NCBI GenBank assembly: GCA_001787535.1
Contig: MFXP01000004.1
Location: forward strand, 1 to 64,000
Direction: 5' to 3'
DNA length: 64,000 nucleotides
Origin: Candidatus Peribacteria bacterium RIFCSPHIGHO2_01_FULL_51_35
GTDB taxonomy: Bacteria; Patescibacteriota; Gracilibacteria; Peribacterales; Peribacteraceae
Both the position numbers and the translations under genes were made by a program. This document shows, piece by piece, positions 32,105 through 40,755 of the stretch. Under the pieces are notes generated by a model that saw only the letters and a program-made list of their open reading frames with translations, was not told the DNA's origin and did not search any database. Each line of letters opens with the position of its first letter. Position 1 is the first letter of the stretch.

Positions 32105-33269
32105 TGTTGTAGATGCCCACGGACAGGCGTGTGCTCGCAGGAATCCCAAGGCGCCGATGCAGCGGTTGGGTGCAGTGATGTCCCGCGCGAAGACAGATTC
32201 CTTTGCGTCCCAGGATTTCGGTGAGGTCGTGTGGATGGACGCCGTCGATTGTAAAACTCAGGAGAGGGCTAGGGTTAGGATTAGGGTTAGGGCAGAGGAT
32301 CGTGAGGCCGGGAATTTTTTGAAGCAGATCATATGCTTTTTTCATGAGCAATGACTCGTGTTTGGTAATGTCATCCCAAGAAAATTGCGTGAGCCAATCG
32401 ATGGCTGCGTCGAGGCCTACGGCTTCTGCAAGCGGTTGCGTTCCTCCTTCGAACTTTGCGGGAACATCCGCCGTCGTAAAGCGATCGGTAAAGACTTCGC
32501 CGATCATCATGCCGCCGCCGAGAAGGGGAGGAAGCGTCTCCAGCAGCTTTCGTTTTCCATACAACACGCCAATGCCCGTGGGTCCGTAAAGTTTGTGTCC
32601 GGAGAATGTGAGGAAATCGCAGTCGAGTTCCGTGACATCGATCTTTTCATGCGCCATTGCTTGCGCGGCGTCCACAAGCACCAACGCGCCTGCGGCATGC
32701 GCTTTCTGAATCATCTCTTTTAACGGAGGACGTATGCCAAGGACATTGCTCTGCGCGGTGATGGCAACCAGTTTGACCGTGCCATGGCGCAGCACCTCCT
32801 CAAACCCCTGCATGTTGAGCGTTCCGTCATCATGGATGTCGATCCAGAGCAGGTCGCATCCGCGTTCCTCTTTTACTTGCAACCACGGCACGATGTTACT
32901 GTGATGTTCCAAGATCGAGAGGATAATCGCATCCGCATCGATCCACGCTTGCGAAAGTCCGCGCGCAACAAGATTGATGCTCTCCGTGCAGCTCTTCGTA
33001 AAAACGATTTCCTCCGGATGCGCGGCATGCAGAAATGTTTGCACCGTGCGTCGAGAATCTTCCAAAGCGATCGTCGCACGCTCGGCCAGCACATGCATCC
33101 CCCGGTGTGCGTTGGCATTGTCTGTTTCATAAAATCGAGTCATGGCATCCAATACCGCACGCGGCTTTTGCGTGGTCGCGGCATTATCCAAATAGACGAG
33201 GGGATTCCCATCGAAAGTTTCCTTCAAAATGGGAATGTCTTGCCGAATGCGATCCATTGCAAGAGCCAT
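32043..33269 (-). CDS. sufS: Cysteine desulfurase SufS
   Basis: A 408-aa PLP enzyme that removes sulfur from cysteine for Fe-S assembly with SufU. LDNAATTQKP (about 27) opens the domain, the PLP lysine is K226 in SGHKLYGPTG, and the catalytic Cys lies in RAGHHCTQP (about 365). Between the large and small domains a low-complexity PNPNPNPSP is encoded by a run of CCCTAA-like hexamers (32266-32292) that the family lacks. TATGAT lies 8 nt before the ATG. Confidence 0.95.
   Translation of the reverse strand: MALAMDRIRQDIPILKETFDGNPLVYLDNAATTQKPRAVLDAMTRFYETDNANAHRGMHVLAERATIALEDSRRTVQTFLHAAHPEEIVFTKSCTESINLVARGLSQAWIDADAIILSILEHHSNIVPWLQVKEERGCDLLWIDIHDDGTLNMQGFEEVLRHGTVKLVAITAQSNVLGIRPPLKEMIQKAHAAGALVLVDAAQAMAHEKIDVTELDCDFLTFSGHKLYGPTGIGVLYGKRKLLETLPPLLGGGMMIGEVFTDRFTTADVPAKFEGGTQPLAEAVGLDAAIDWLTQFSWDDITKHESLLMKKAYDLLQKIPGLTILCPNPNPNPSPLLSFTIDGVHPHDLTEILGRKGICLRAGHHCTQPLHRRLGIPASTRLSVGIYNTTTELDLLAKELPEAVKRLQ
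32266..32292. repeat. Telomere-like hexamer run inside sufS
   Basis: GGGCTAGGGTTAGGATTAGG and GGTTAGGG on the plus strand form about four TTAGGG-type hexamers in frame within sufS, encoding Pro-Asn repeats on the minus strand. Confidence 0.7.
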
Positions 33270-33351
33270 GAGAGGGAATCATAGCATCCAAACAGCCAAA
33301 AAGAGCTGTCCGAACCCTCTTTTTTTGATACACTTCCCGGGATCTCTTTCT

Positions 33352-36159
33352 ATGCAGAAGAAAACCGTACAAATTCTCTCCATTGCGCTGTTTGCCCTGT
33401 TCCTTCTTTGGGGCGGCGGTTCCCTTATCTATTACGTTGGCGTGCCGGTGCACGGCATGGTGCTTTTGGGCGGTAATGAGCAGAGCATTACGGAAGTGTG
33501 CGGAAGCGCCTCCATCTTTTGCCGTGGTTTTTACAGTTTTCTGCCCATGCTTCAACACACGCTCACACGTGCAGCGGTGTTCTTGCCGTATTTTCTCGTA
33601 TCACTGACGGCCTACGGCATTTTCCTCGGCATCCGTTTTGCACGGCAAGGCAAACTGCCAACATCCATCACGCTGCGCCCGTGGCATCTGTTGCTGCTCT
33701 TCACTGCAGCACTCTGGATGATTTTCACATCCATTGCGTATGACGGTGCGGGAGGAGATTTCCCTATCCGGCGCATCATTGAACCGACGCCTGCTGTCTA
33801 CCAAGGTTTGGATGCGGAAGGCATGGCGGAACTGACGGCAAATTTCCAAGGCTTGCAGGGTCGCAACTGTTTGACGTATGTCGCGCACACCAATAACGGT
33901 GCAGGCGTCTACGATATTGCATTCTCCTGCATGCAGACATCGTTCTTTACGCGCGTGCTGCCTGTTGTCCTCTTCATCGTCCTGCTTCTTTTCGAACTCC
34001 TCGTCCTCGGACGTTTCCTGTTGCAGAGGCTCCGCATCACATTCCCGTTGCTCCTGCTGGAAACGCTGTTCAGCGCGACGGCCGGTGCGTGCGCTCTCGT
34101 CGCCATTCTCTGGTTTTTGGCGGTGTTGTCGCTCTTCATGGATCTTGTGGGATGGATTGTTGTCATTCTTGTTCCCATTCTGTTCTATCGTCATACCAAG
34201 GTTTGGGTACAGCGTTTTCTTTTCTCCTCGTGGGAAGTTCCTTTCCGTTGGCATTCCGTGAGTGTGATTCTCGGATGGTTGCTCCTTAGTTACATCGCGC
34301 TCAATTTTTTGAATGTCGTTCGCCCATTTCCCATCGGTTGGGATGACCTCAGCAGTTACTTGAACCGTCCTCGACTTCTCGTCAGTTACGGACACTTTGT
34401 CTTTTCCATGGCTCCGTTCCAGTGGGAATACCTGACGGCGCTTGGGTTCCTGCTCTTCGGGTACGAGAGCTCGTTCGGCGCAACAGCATCCATGATGATC
34501 AATTGGATGGCGGGACTCTTTGCATTGACTGCGGTATTCGCATTCGCACGCACGTACCTTGGCAAGGGGCATGGACTCTTGTCCGCTCTTCTCTATTACA
34601 CGCTGCCGTTGGTCGGACACTTTTCGTACGCGGACATGAAAGTGGACAATGCCGTGTTCACGATGGGCGTGATGAGTCTCTTTGCCGTCTTCTTGTTTCT
34701 CTTTCCTCCCGCAGATGAGGATTCGGAGGAGCAGGAGAGATCGTTGCGCTGGCTGGCGCTGGCCGGTGTATTCGGCGGATTTGCGCTTTCCATGAAAGCA
34801 ACGGCCATCATGATGGTTGCCGCTGCAGTGACCATTCTTCTGGGAGCCGGACTTCATTGGTCGGCATTCATTGGCGCGGTTGCTTCCGTTCTCTTTGTAT
34901 TTACTGCGAAAGATGTGCTCGATGTGAAGAAAATCGTCAATCATTTGGTGGGATATGCGTTTGAAAGTTCGCGCATGGTTTTCTTGGTGCTTGCGGCACT
35001 CGTTGCAGGCGGCGCTTTTGCATACGCCTTTTTCAAGGATCGGCGCCGTTTTTCCGCCATTCTGCTAGGCACCGGATTTTTTCTGGGGGCGTTTCTACTT
35101 TCCATCAGCCCGTGGATTATTCATAACAATTACTTGCAGGGGAGCCTCATTCCAAGGTTGGAGATGGGTGCGCCGAATACGCTTTCTCCCACGTTTGTCA
35201 TCAGCGGAGGAAGAGAGAGTGCTGCAGATTTCGGGCAAGACATTCGCGTTCTTCCGCCGGAACTTGCCTTGGACAACAATCATCCCACCTGCACGCCCAC
35301 GGGTTCGCGGGAGGAACTGGACCGCTACTGGGGCTTTGGCAAAGGATGGAAGCATTATCTCACACTGCCGTGGCGTACGGTCATGAACTTGGATTCCACC
35401 GGCTACTACGTCACGACCATGCCGGCGTTGCTGCTGTTCCCTCTGCTCCTGCTCCTTCCGTATTTCTGGATAAAACGCGGGCGGTGGCTTCGCTGGCTTG
35501 GCGCGGGAACGGTGCTCATCATTCTTCAGTGGATGTTCATGGCGAACGGCATACCGTGGTACGGCATAGGGATGTTCTTCGGACTCTGCGTTGCGCTGGA
35601 GGCGCTCGTTGCACGTGCGCCGGATCTTCCGAATAAAATATTGGCGTCATTCCTCATTGTTTGCAGTCTCTTCGTCACCTTTGGAAACAGGTTTTGGCAA
35701 TATGAGCAACAGCGGAACCTCTTTGAATATGCTTTGGGCAAGATCACTGCGTCGGCGCTCCGCGAGCGCACCATTCCATACTACGACGATATAAGTGCCG
35801 TCGCCGTCCAGCGACATAACGAAATGCCCGACCGTCCGTACATGTATCGCGTCGGGACATTCATCCCGTACTTCATCCCGAAGAATTTGGAGATCATCGG
35901 ACTCGCCGATCATCAATTGGATACCTTCAATTGTCTGTTCCAGGAGCGTGATGCGGAACTGACACTGAAGCGCATGAAAGCGTTTGGCATCAACAGCATC
36001 GTCTTTGATACGAACACCGCAACCATAGAGCGTGATGTGAATGGGACTCTACACCAAAAAGTCCAAGCGTTCGCCAATTTCTTGAACACAGCATCCTTGG
36101 GTTTGCAGATAGTTGCCAATGATCCCGACGGGGGCGTGGTTTACGTTTTGATCCCATGA
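33352..36159 (+). CDS. Large polytopic GT-C-like membrane protein
   Basis: A 935-aa protein with roughly 18 TM helices and a C-terminal external domain of about 150 residues. A loop after about residue 320 carries FPIGWDDLSSYLNRP, an acidic motif typical of the first active-site loop of GT-C glycosyltransferases that use polyprenyl-phosphate sugars; an N-terminal block of about 310 residues precedes it. The start is set by the first TM helix. Its stop overlaps the start of a GT2 polyprenyl-phosphate-sugar synthase-like gene (ATGA), which suggests that the latter supplies its donor. Confidence 0.78.
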   Translation: MQKKTVQILSIALFALFLLWGGGSLIYYVGVPVHGMVLLGGNEQSITEVCGSASIFCRGFYSFLPMLQHTLTRAAVFLPYFLVSLTAYGIFLGIRFARQGKLPTSITLRPWHLLLLFTAALWMIFTSIAYDGAGGDFPIRRIIEPTPAVYQGLDAEGMAELTANFQGLQGRNCLTYVAHTNNGAGVYDIAFSCMQTSFFTRVLPVVLFIVLLLFELLVLGRFLLQRLRITFPLLLLETLFSATAGACALVAILWFLAVLSLFMDLVGWIVVILVPILFYRHTKVWVQRFLFSSWEVPFRWHSVSVILGWLLLSYIALNFLNVVRPFPIGWDDLSSYLNRPRLLVSYGHFVFSMAPFQWEYLTALGFLLFGYESSFGATASMMINWMAGLFALTAVFAFARTYLGKGHGLLSALLYYTLPLVGHFSYADMKVDNAVFTMGVMSLFAVFLFLFPPADEDSEEQERSLRWLALAGVFGGFALSMKATAIMMVAAAVTILLGAGLHWSAFIGAVASVLFVFTAKDVLDVKKIVNHLVGYAFESSRMVFLVLAALVAGGAFAYAFFKDRRRFSAILLGTGFFLGAFLLSISPWIIHNNYLQGSLIPRLEMGAPNTLSPTFVISGGRESAADFGQDIRVLPPELALDNNHPTCTPTGSREELDRYWGFGKGWKHYLTLPWRTVMNLDSTGYYVTTMPALLLFPLLLLLPYFWIKRGRWLRWLGAGTVLIILQWMFMANGIPWYGIGMFFGLCVALEALVARAPDLPNKILASFLIVCSLFVTFGNRFWQYEQQRNLFEYALGKITASALRERTIPYYDDISAVAVQRHNEMPDRPYMYRVGTFIPYFIPKNLEIIGLADHQLDTFNCLFQERDAELTLKRMKAFGINSIVFDTNTATIERDVNGTLHQKVQAFANFLNTASLGLQIVANDPDGGVVYVLIP

Positions 36160-36821
36160 TTTTTGCCGTCATACCGGCTTTCAATGAAGCAACGCGCATT
36201 GCGCATGTCATCCGGGACGCAAAAAAATACGCTGCCCGCATTCTTGTGGTCGATGATGGATCCACGGATCAAACAGCTGCTGTTTCCGAACAGGAAGGAG
36301 CGACGATTGTTCGGCACATTCAAAACGGGGGAGCGGGTGCCGCCACCATGACGGGCATTGAAGCGGCGCGGGTGCTCGGCGCGACGATCATTATTACTCT
36401 GGATGCCGACGGCCAGCATGATCCCGCAGACATTCCGCTTCTCCTCAAGCCCGTGCAGGATGGCATCGCCGATATTGTTTTTGCAAACCGCTTCGGCCAA
36501 CGCAATCACATTCCTTTCATTCGGCGTGTTGCGAACGGCATCGGGAATGTTGTGACCTTCCTGACGACGGGCAAGTGGGTGAGTGACAGCCAATGCGGAT
36601 TCAAAGTGCTCGGCCCTCGTGCCATTCAGGAAATCGACCTACGCATGAGCGGATTTGAGTTCTGCTCCGAGATCGTGCGCGAGTGCGTGCAGCACAAGTG
36701 GCGCGCGGCGCAGATCCCGACGAAAGTCCTCTATTCCGAATACACACTCGCGAAGGGGCAATCCTTCAGCAATGGCATCAAAACAGCATTAAAGATCCTC
36801 CTACGGTCATTTCTGCGATAG
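36156..36821 (+). CDS. GT2 polyprenyl-phosphate sugar synthase-like (DPM/DPG type)
   Basis: A 221-aa GT-A enzyme. FAVIPAFNEA and VVDDGSTDQT give the nucleotide-binding start, DADGQH is the metal-binding DxD and SDSQCGFKV the acceptor region, as in dolichyl-phosphate mannose/glucose synthases. There is no C-terminal membrane domain. It overlaps the upstream GT-C gene by 4 nt and is followed by DUF2304, a common partner of this subfamily. It probably makes polyprenyl-phosphate hexose on the cytoplasmic face. Confidence 0.9.
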   Translation: MIFAVIPAFNEATRIAHVIRDAKKYAARILVVDDGSTDQTAAVSEQEGATIVRHIQNGGAGAATMTGIEAARVLGATIIITLDADGQHDPADIPLLLKPVQDGIADIVFANRFGQRNHIPFIRRVANGIGNVVTFLTTGKWVSDSQCGFKVLGPRAIQEIDLRMSGFEFCSEIVRECVQHKWRAAQIPTKVLYSEYTLAKGQSFSNGIKTALKILLRSFLR

Positions 36822-36837
36822 CCCTTTTGGGGAAAAA

Positions 36838-36894
36838 CCAAGATACAAGACGCAAGAAACAGTCTGTATCTTGTCTCTTGTTTCTTGTATCTTT
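36838..36894. repeat. Word-reuse hairpin before the DUF2304 gene
   Basis: AAGATACAAGA and CAAGAAACAG are answered by CTTGTTTCTTGTATCTT. Its last word contains the TATCTT that serves as the -10 of the next gene. Confidence 0.6.
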
Positions 36895-36899
36895 TCCGT

Positions 36900-37256
36900 A
36901 TGGTTTTGACTCCCTATCAAGTCGTTGCACCCATCTTTTCGCTGGTCGCGATCTTCTATGCTTGGAACTTGGTTGCCCGGCAGAAGAAGACAATCTGGGA
37001 AGCATTCTTCTGGACGCTGTTCTGGGGACTGGTGTGTGTCATCGCGCTCTACCCGAGCATTCTTTCGTATCTCTCCGCCGTGACGGGCATCGCCGACCAG
37101 GAGAATGCCGTGCTGGTCACCTTCCTTGGCATCCTCTTCTTCATCGTCTTCTATCTGGTGATCCGCTTGGAGGAATTAGAGCAACGTCATACAAAAATCG
37201 TCAGGGCGCTGGCTTTACGAGAAGCCGGGCTTGAGAAAGGGGAACAGAAGAATTGA
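36900..37256 (+). CDS. DUF2304 membrane protein
   Basis: A 118-aa protein with three TM helices (about 6-24, 34-53 and 68-90) and a charged, coiled-coil-like C-terminal tail (VIRLEELEQRHTKIVRALA). DUF2304 proteins frequently accompany GT2 polyprenyl-phosphate sugar synthases, and the adjacent gene is one, so an accessory role in presenting or anchoring the lipid-sugar enzyme is inferred. TATCTT lies 6 nt before the ATG at 36900. Confidence 0.8.
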   Translation: MVLTPYQVVAPIFSLVAIFYAWNLVARQKKTIWEAFFWTLFWGLVCVIALYPSILSYLSAVTGIADQENAVLVTFLGILFFIVFYLVIRLEELEQRHTKIVRALALREAGLEKGEQKN

Positions 37257-37318
37257 CAACGGACAATGTACAATGGACAACGTGTCAGTTTTCAATTGTC
37301 CATTGTCCATTTTCTCTC
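37246..37318. repeat. Word-reuse hairpin at the DUF2304/GT4 junction
   Basis: TTGACAACGGACAATG and ACAATGGACAACGTGTC are answered by CAATTGTCCATTGTCCA. It overlaps the last codons of DUF2304 and any extended N-terminus of the following GT4 gene. Confidence 0.6.
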
Positions 37319-37324
37319 CACTTC

Positions 37325-38464
37325 TTGAATAACACGTCGCAACCTAAAGGCACAATTCTTCTGATCTCTCCTTACTGGAAAGAAGACCATCGCTGGATGG
37401 TGAGTTCTGTGAAGCTTGCGGAGCTTTGGCAAAGGATCGGATACAAGATCGTTGTTGTATGCATGAGCAAAAGTACGGGCGTGGATGTCGTGTCGGATAC
37501 ACTCACCATCCACCGTCGCAAAGATTTCTTTCTGCCCGATCCCTGGAACTACGGCATTGCGTTGGGATTTTCCGGTTATGTGCGACGGCTCGAAAAACAG
37601 ATCAAACCAGATCTCATCATCGTCAATAAACTCCTCTTCTGGACATCGCTTGTGACAGTGCCGCTCCGTCTGCGAGGCAAACGCGTGCTACTGCTGACCG
37701 ATGCCTTCGTCGGCATGACGTGGCAACCGCGTGCATTGCTTCCGAAGATCGTCATGGCGATGGGCGCATGGACGGTAGGTTGGACAATTCTTCTTGCCGC
37801 CTCGCGCGTCGTTACGTTCCACCCACAACCGCCGCAATTATTAAAACGGCTTGGCATTGCAAAGAAGACGAGTGTGATTCCGACGGGGATCGATCCAACA
37901 AACTTTGAAGAGCAGAGAGCAGAAAGCAGAGAGCAGAAAGTTTCGATCACATACATTGGGAGATTAGAATCTGTGAAAGGTGTGGACGATTATTTGGCTG
38001 CAGCAGCATCTTTACTGGCATCACATCCTGAGATGAATGTTCGAGTCGTGGGATGGTATAAAAAAAATCATCCACTTGTCGCTGCATACGGAAATCGTGT
38101 CACGTTCACGGGATTGCGACATGACATCCCTGCAGTTCTCGCGGAGACGGACATCTTCGTGCTTCCCAGTTACAGCGAGGGGCTTTCGAATGCCCTCATG
38201 GAAGCCATGGCCAGTGGTTGTGCGTGCATTGCAAGCGATGTGGGCGGCAACCGGTTCCTCATTCAGAACGGCATCTCCGGCTTGCTCTTCCCCGCAGGGG
38301 ATAGGGAAGCACTGGCAGCACACATCCGCAGACTTCTGGAGGACACGGCAAAGAGAGAATCCTTGGGGAAAGCTGCGCGAAGAAGAATTGATGAACAGTT
38401 CTCATGGAATGTGGTTTCGAGGCAGTATCAGAGCCTTTTTAAGGAGTTGGAATCTAGAAGCTGA
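37325..38464 (+). CDS. Glycosyltransferase, GT4 family
   Basis: A GT-B enzyme of about 379 residues. The first strand GTILLISPYW, the donor-domain opening TYIGRLESVKGVDDYL and the EX7E motif SEGLSNALMEAMASG are all clear. The start is uncertain: the TTG at 37325 leaves a normal N-terminus, while the track TTG at 37253 would translate the word-reuse hairpin. Inside, 37911-37940 is an AGCAGA-type low-complexity run encoding EEQRAESREQK between the two Rossmann domains. A 49-nt double hairpin follows at the stop codon. Confidence 0.88.
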   Translation: MNNTSQPKGTILLISPYWKEDHRWMVSSVKLAELWQRIGYKIVVVCMSKSTGVDVVSDTLTIHRRKDFFLPDPWNYGIALGFSGYVRRLEKQIKPDLIIVNKLLFWTSLVTVPLRLRGKRVLLLTDAFVGMTWQPRALLPKIVMAMGAWTVGWTILLAASRVVTFHPQPPQLLKRLGIAKKTSVIPTGIDPTNFEEQRAESREQKVSITYIGRLESVKGVDDYLAAAASLLASHPEMNVRVVGWYKKNHPLVAAYGNRVTFTGLRHDIPAVLAETDIFVLPSYSEGLSNALMEAMASGCACIASDVGGNRFLIQNGISGLLFPAGDREALAAHIRRLLEDTAKRESLGKAARRRIDEQFSWNVVSRQYQSLFKELESRS

Positions 38465-38512
38465 GGAGCGGCCATACCTGGCCGCGAGTCGCGGGCAAGT
38501 ATGCCCGCTCCT
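38464..38512. repeat. AGGAGC double-hairpin element, copy 2
   Basis: AGGAGC/GCTCCT frames GGCC-ATACCT-GGCC and GGGC-AAGTAT-GCCC hairpins joined by GCGAGTCGC. The first base is the last base of the GT4 stop codon, so it may serve as terminator. Confidence 0.75.
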
Positions 38513-38525
38513 TTGTTTGATCTGC

Positions 38526-38531
38526 TACCAT
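38526..38531 (+). promoter_or_regulatory. -10 element of a GT4 gene
   Basis: TACCAT ends 8 nt before the ATG at 38540. Confidence 0.5.
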
Positions 38532-38539
38532 AGGAAACC

Positions 38540-39595
38540 ATGCATAGGAATATAGTGATCCTCTCCACCTTCTTCACTCCTTTTCGGAGTGGTGCAGAAG
38601 CATGTGTGGAAGAAGTGTCGCGTGTTCTCAAAGATCGCTATGACATCACGATCATTACTGCACGCTTGCGTCACGATCTTCCAAAAAAAGATTCCTTGCA
38701 TGGGGTGAATGTCATTCGAGTCGGTTTCGGCATCCCATTTGATAAATGGCTGTTTCCTTTTTCTGCAGCGGTGAAAGCACATGCATTGCACCCTGTAATT
38801 ATCCATGCAGTTCTCGAAACCTTCGCAGGATTAGCGCTTTCCTTCTGCCGCATGACTGTTCCGAAAGCGCGCAAACTCCTTACTCTTCAAACAACGAATC
38901 GAACGTTTTTAAAGAAGCACGTGATCCGCAGTGCTGACAGGGTGACGGCCATCAGTTCAGTGCTACAACAAGTAGCTCAATCCTACGGGCGCGAAGCAGT
39001 AGTGATCCCAAACGGACTTCGCCTGGCGGATATTCCCGTCACGGAAAAGATTCCGGGAAGGATTCTTTTTGTCGGTCGCTTGGAAAAAATGAAAGGAGTC
39101 GACGTTTTGCTCAAAGCATTTGCCGCACTTCCAACACTGGCACGCGAACAAGCGAGTCTGCGCATCGTGGGTGATGGTTCCGAACGATCAGCCCTGGAAG
39201 CACTCGCGCGCGATCTGAAGATTACGGATCGCGTTTCATTTCTTGGCTATGTTCCGACTCCCGCCGTCTACCACGAATTCGCGGAAGCAGAGATTTTCTG
39301 CGGGCTTTCCCGCAGCGAAGCGCTCGGGAATGTGTTTCTGGAAGCACAAGCTGCCCGCTGTGCCGTGATTGCCACGAAAGTCGGGGGCATTCCGGACATT
39401 ATCAAAGACCGTGCGACAGGACTCCTGGTGCCACCCGACGATGCGGATGGAGCACGCAATGCCATCGAAACATGCCTCATCGACCGCAGCCTTGCCATGA
39501 AACTGGCGGCCGCCGGAAAATTCCACGCGCAGGAATACGACTGGCGTTCCATCGCGGAGCGGTATGCAGAAGTGTACGAAGAAGTGTTGTCTTAA
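38540..39595 (+). CDS. Glycosyltransferase, GT4 family
   Basis: A 351-aa GT-B enzyme starting NIVILSTFFTPFRSGAEACVE, with ILFVGRLEKMKGVDVLLKAF opening the donor domain and SEALGNVFLEAQAARC as the EX7E region. The product resembles capsule and lipopolysaccharide GTs; the sugar is unknown. It has its own TACCAT hexamer 8 nt before the ATG and overlaps the 3' end of the convergent small gene by 4 nt. Confidence 0.9.
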   Translation: MHRNIVILSTFFTPFRSGAEACVEEVSRVLKDRYDITIITARLRHDLPKKDSLHGVNVIRVGFGIPFDKWLFPFSAAVKAHALHPVIIHAVLETFAGLALSFCRMTVPKARKLLTLQTTNRTFLKKHVIRSADRVTAISSVLQQVAQSYGREAVVIPNGLRLADIPVTEKIPGRILFVGRLEKMKGVDVLLKAFAALPTLAREQASLRIVGDGSERSALEALARDLKITDRVSFLGYVPTPAVYHEFAEAEIFCGLSRSEALGNVFLEAQAARCAVIATKVGGIPDIIKDRATGLLVPPDDADGARNAIETCLIDRSLAMKLAAAGKFHAQEYDWRSIAERYAEVYEEVLS

Positions 39596-39852
39596 CCGTT
39601 CTGGACGCGTGAAGCGACAATAGGTCCTATTGAATGCCGCTCGGCATCTGCACGCTGATCGATATACGCTGCTCCAGCCAGGCGCTGTCTTTGTTCAGTC
39701 TCATCTTGCATTCGTGCCATTGCAGCTAGGCGATCCAATGCTTGCTGGTGATTGTCACCTTGCATTCTGAAGACTGCATATGCAGCGCTATCCCCCGGAA
39801 TCAATAATCTGCCAACGAGTTCGGAGTTATCGGGTGAAGGAGTTTCGCTCAT
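39592..39852 (-). CDS. Small hypothetical protein downstream of rmlA
   Basis: An 86-aa soluble protein, Ala/Gln/Arg-rich, with a helical central part (QQALDRLAAMARMQDETEQRQRL). No family is recognised. Its ATG overlaps the rmlA stop by 4 nt, so it is probably translated from the rmlA message. Convergent with the GT4 gene. Confidence 0.55.
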   Translation of the reverse strand: MSETPSPDNSELVGRLLIPGDSAAYAVFRMQGDNHQQALDRLAAMARMQDETEQRQRLAGAAYIDQRADAERHSIGPIVASRVQNG

Positions 39853-40631
39853 ATGGCGAGAGGGGAAGAAGACTTTTTTGAAGTTTTAGAAACGATGCTT
39901 CTGTTTTTCACATTCTGGATGTCTGCGATCTTCCGCTCTCGCACGAGCACCGAAGCTTTGTGCAGACTTTCAAACGTTCCGGCGTCGATCCAGTGGTCTT
40001 GCAAGACGGTGGCCTTGAGCTGTCCTTCTTTCAAATACCATCCGCTGACCTCCGTGATCTCCAGCTCGCCGCGTGTGGAGGGTTTCATGTCGCGGATCAC
40101 CTGGAAGCAGCGTGCGTCATAGACGTAGCAACCTGTCGCAGCCAATTTGCTCTTGGGTTTCAGCGGCTTTTCCTCAATGGAGATCACTTTGTCGTTCTTC
40201 ATCTCCACGACGCCGAAACGTTCTGCATCGGGCACTTCCTTTACGAAGATGTGACCGCCGGTCTTGAAATTTTTGATCGCTATCGAGAGATCATCGAAGT
40301 AAATGTTGTCGCCGAGGATGGCACAGACGTTGTCGCCCTCGGCAAATTCCTCTGCGAGACCAAGAGCTTGGGCAATGCCGCCTGCCCGCTCCTGTACCTT
40401 GTAGGAGAAGTCGCAACCGAAACGATCTCCACTTCCAAGAAAGCTTGCCATCTGGTCTATGTGTTCCGTTCCGGAAATGATGACGATTTCCCGAATGCCC
40501 GCCTTCACCAGAACTTCCAACGGATAGTGGATGAGGGGTTGGTCGTACACGGGGAGAAGACTTTTATTCGTAATCTCTGTCAGAGGTCGAAGCCTGGTAC
40601 CCGTTCCGCCGCAGATGAGAACACCTTTCAT
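39849..40631 (-). CDS. rmlA: Glucose-1-phosphate thymidylyltransferase-like nucleotidyltransferase
   Basis: The 260-aa enzyme joins a nucleoside monophosphate to a sugar 1-phosphate. GTRLRPLTEITNKSLLPVYD is the signature of this group, with ICAILGDNIYFDD as the metal/substrate region. With RmlB next door, dTDP-glucose is the likely product. It is shorter than typical RmlA (about 290), lacking part of the C-terminal helical region. TATAAT occurs 21 nt before the ATG, a leadered exception. Confidence 0.88.
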   Translation of the reverse strand: MKGVLICGGTGTRLRPLTEITNKSLLPVYDQPLIHYPLEVLVKAGIREIVIISGTEHIDQMASFLGSGDRFGCDFSYKVQERAGGIAQALGLAEEFAEGDNVCAILGDNIYFDDLSIAIKNFKTGGHIFVKEVPDAERFGVVEMKNDKVISIEEKPLKPKSKLAATGCYVYDARCFQVIRDMKPSTRGELEITEVSGWYLKEGQLKATVLQDHWIDAGTFESLHKASVLVRERKIADIQNVKNRSIVSKTSKKSSSPLAI

Positions 40632-40702
40632 AGGGGAATTGACAAAGGGGAAATTATAGTGCCTTTTGTATTGTGAAGCAAGCTCATTCTACAGGCTAAA
40701 TA

Positions 40703-40734
40703 CCGAAGCGGAAGATCGCGATCTTCCGCTTCGG
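40703..40734. promoter_or_regulatory. Perfect 32-bp palindrome between rmlA and rmlB
   Basis: CCGAAGCGGAAGATCG joined to its exact inverse complement gives a 16-bp arm with no loop. It sits in the divergent rmlA-rmlB interval, 8 nt before the rmlB -10 element, covering the -35 position. This fits an operator for a dimeric regulator, but it could also be one more intergenic palindrome. Confidence 0.55.
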
Positions 40735-40742
40735 GGATGTTG

Positions 40743-40748
40743 TATTAT
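40743..40748 (+). promoter_or_regulatory. -10 element of rmlB
   Basis: TATTAT ends 7 nt before the ATG at 40756. Confidence 0.55.
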
Positions 40749-40755
40749 TCCTCGG

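Noticed and set aside
32266-32292. Telomere-like TTAGGG run as a chromosome end or eukaryotic contamination
   Set aside because: It lies in frame within an otherwise complete sufS gene, so it is an internal low-complexity insertion.
33601-34944. 447-aa minus-strand ORF
   Set aside because: It is a shadow of the GT-C gene at 33352; the product is a low-complexity run of Arg, Glu and His opposite hydrophobic codons.
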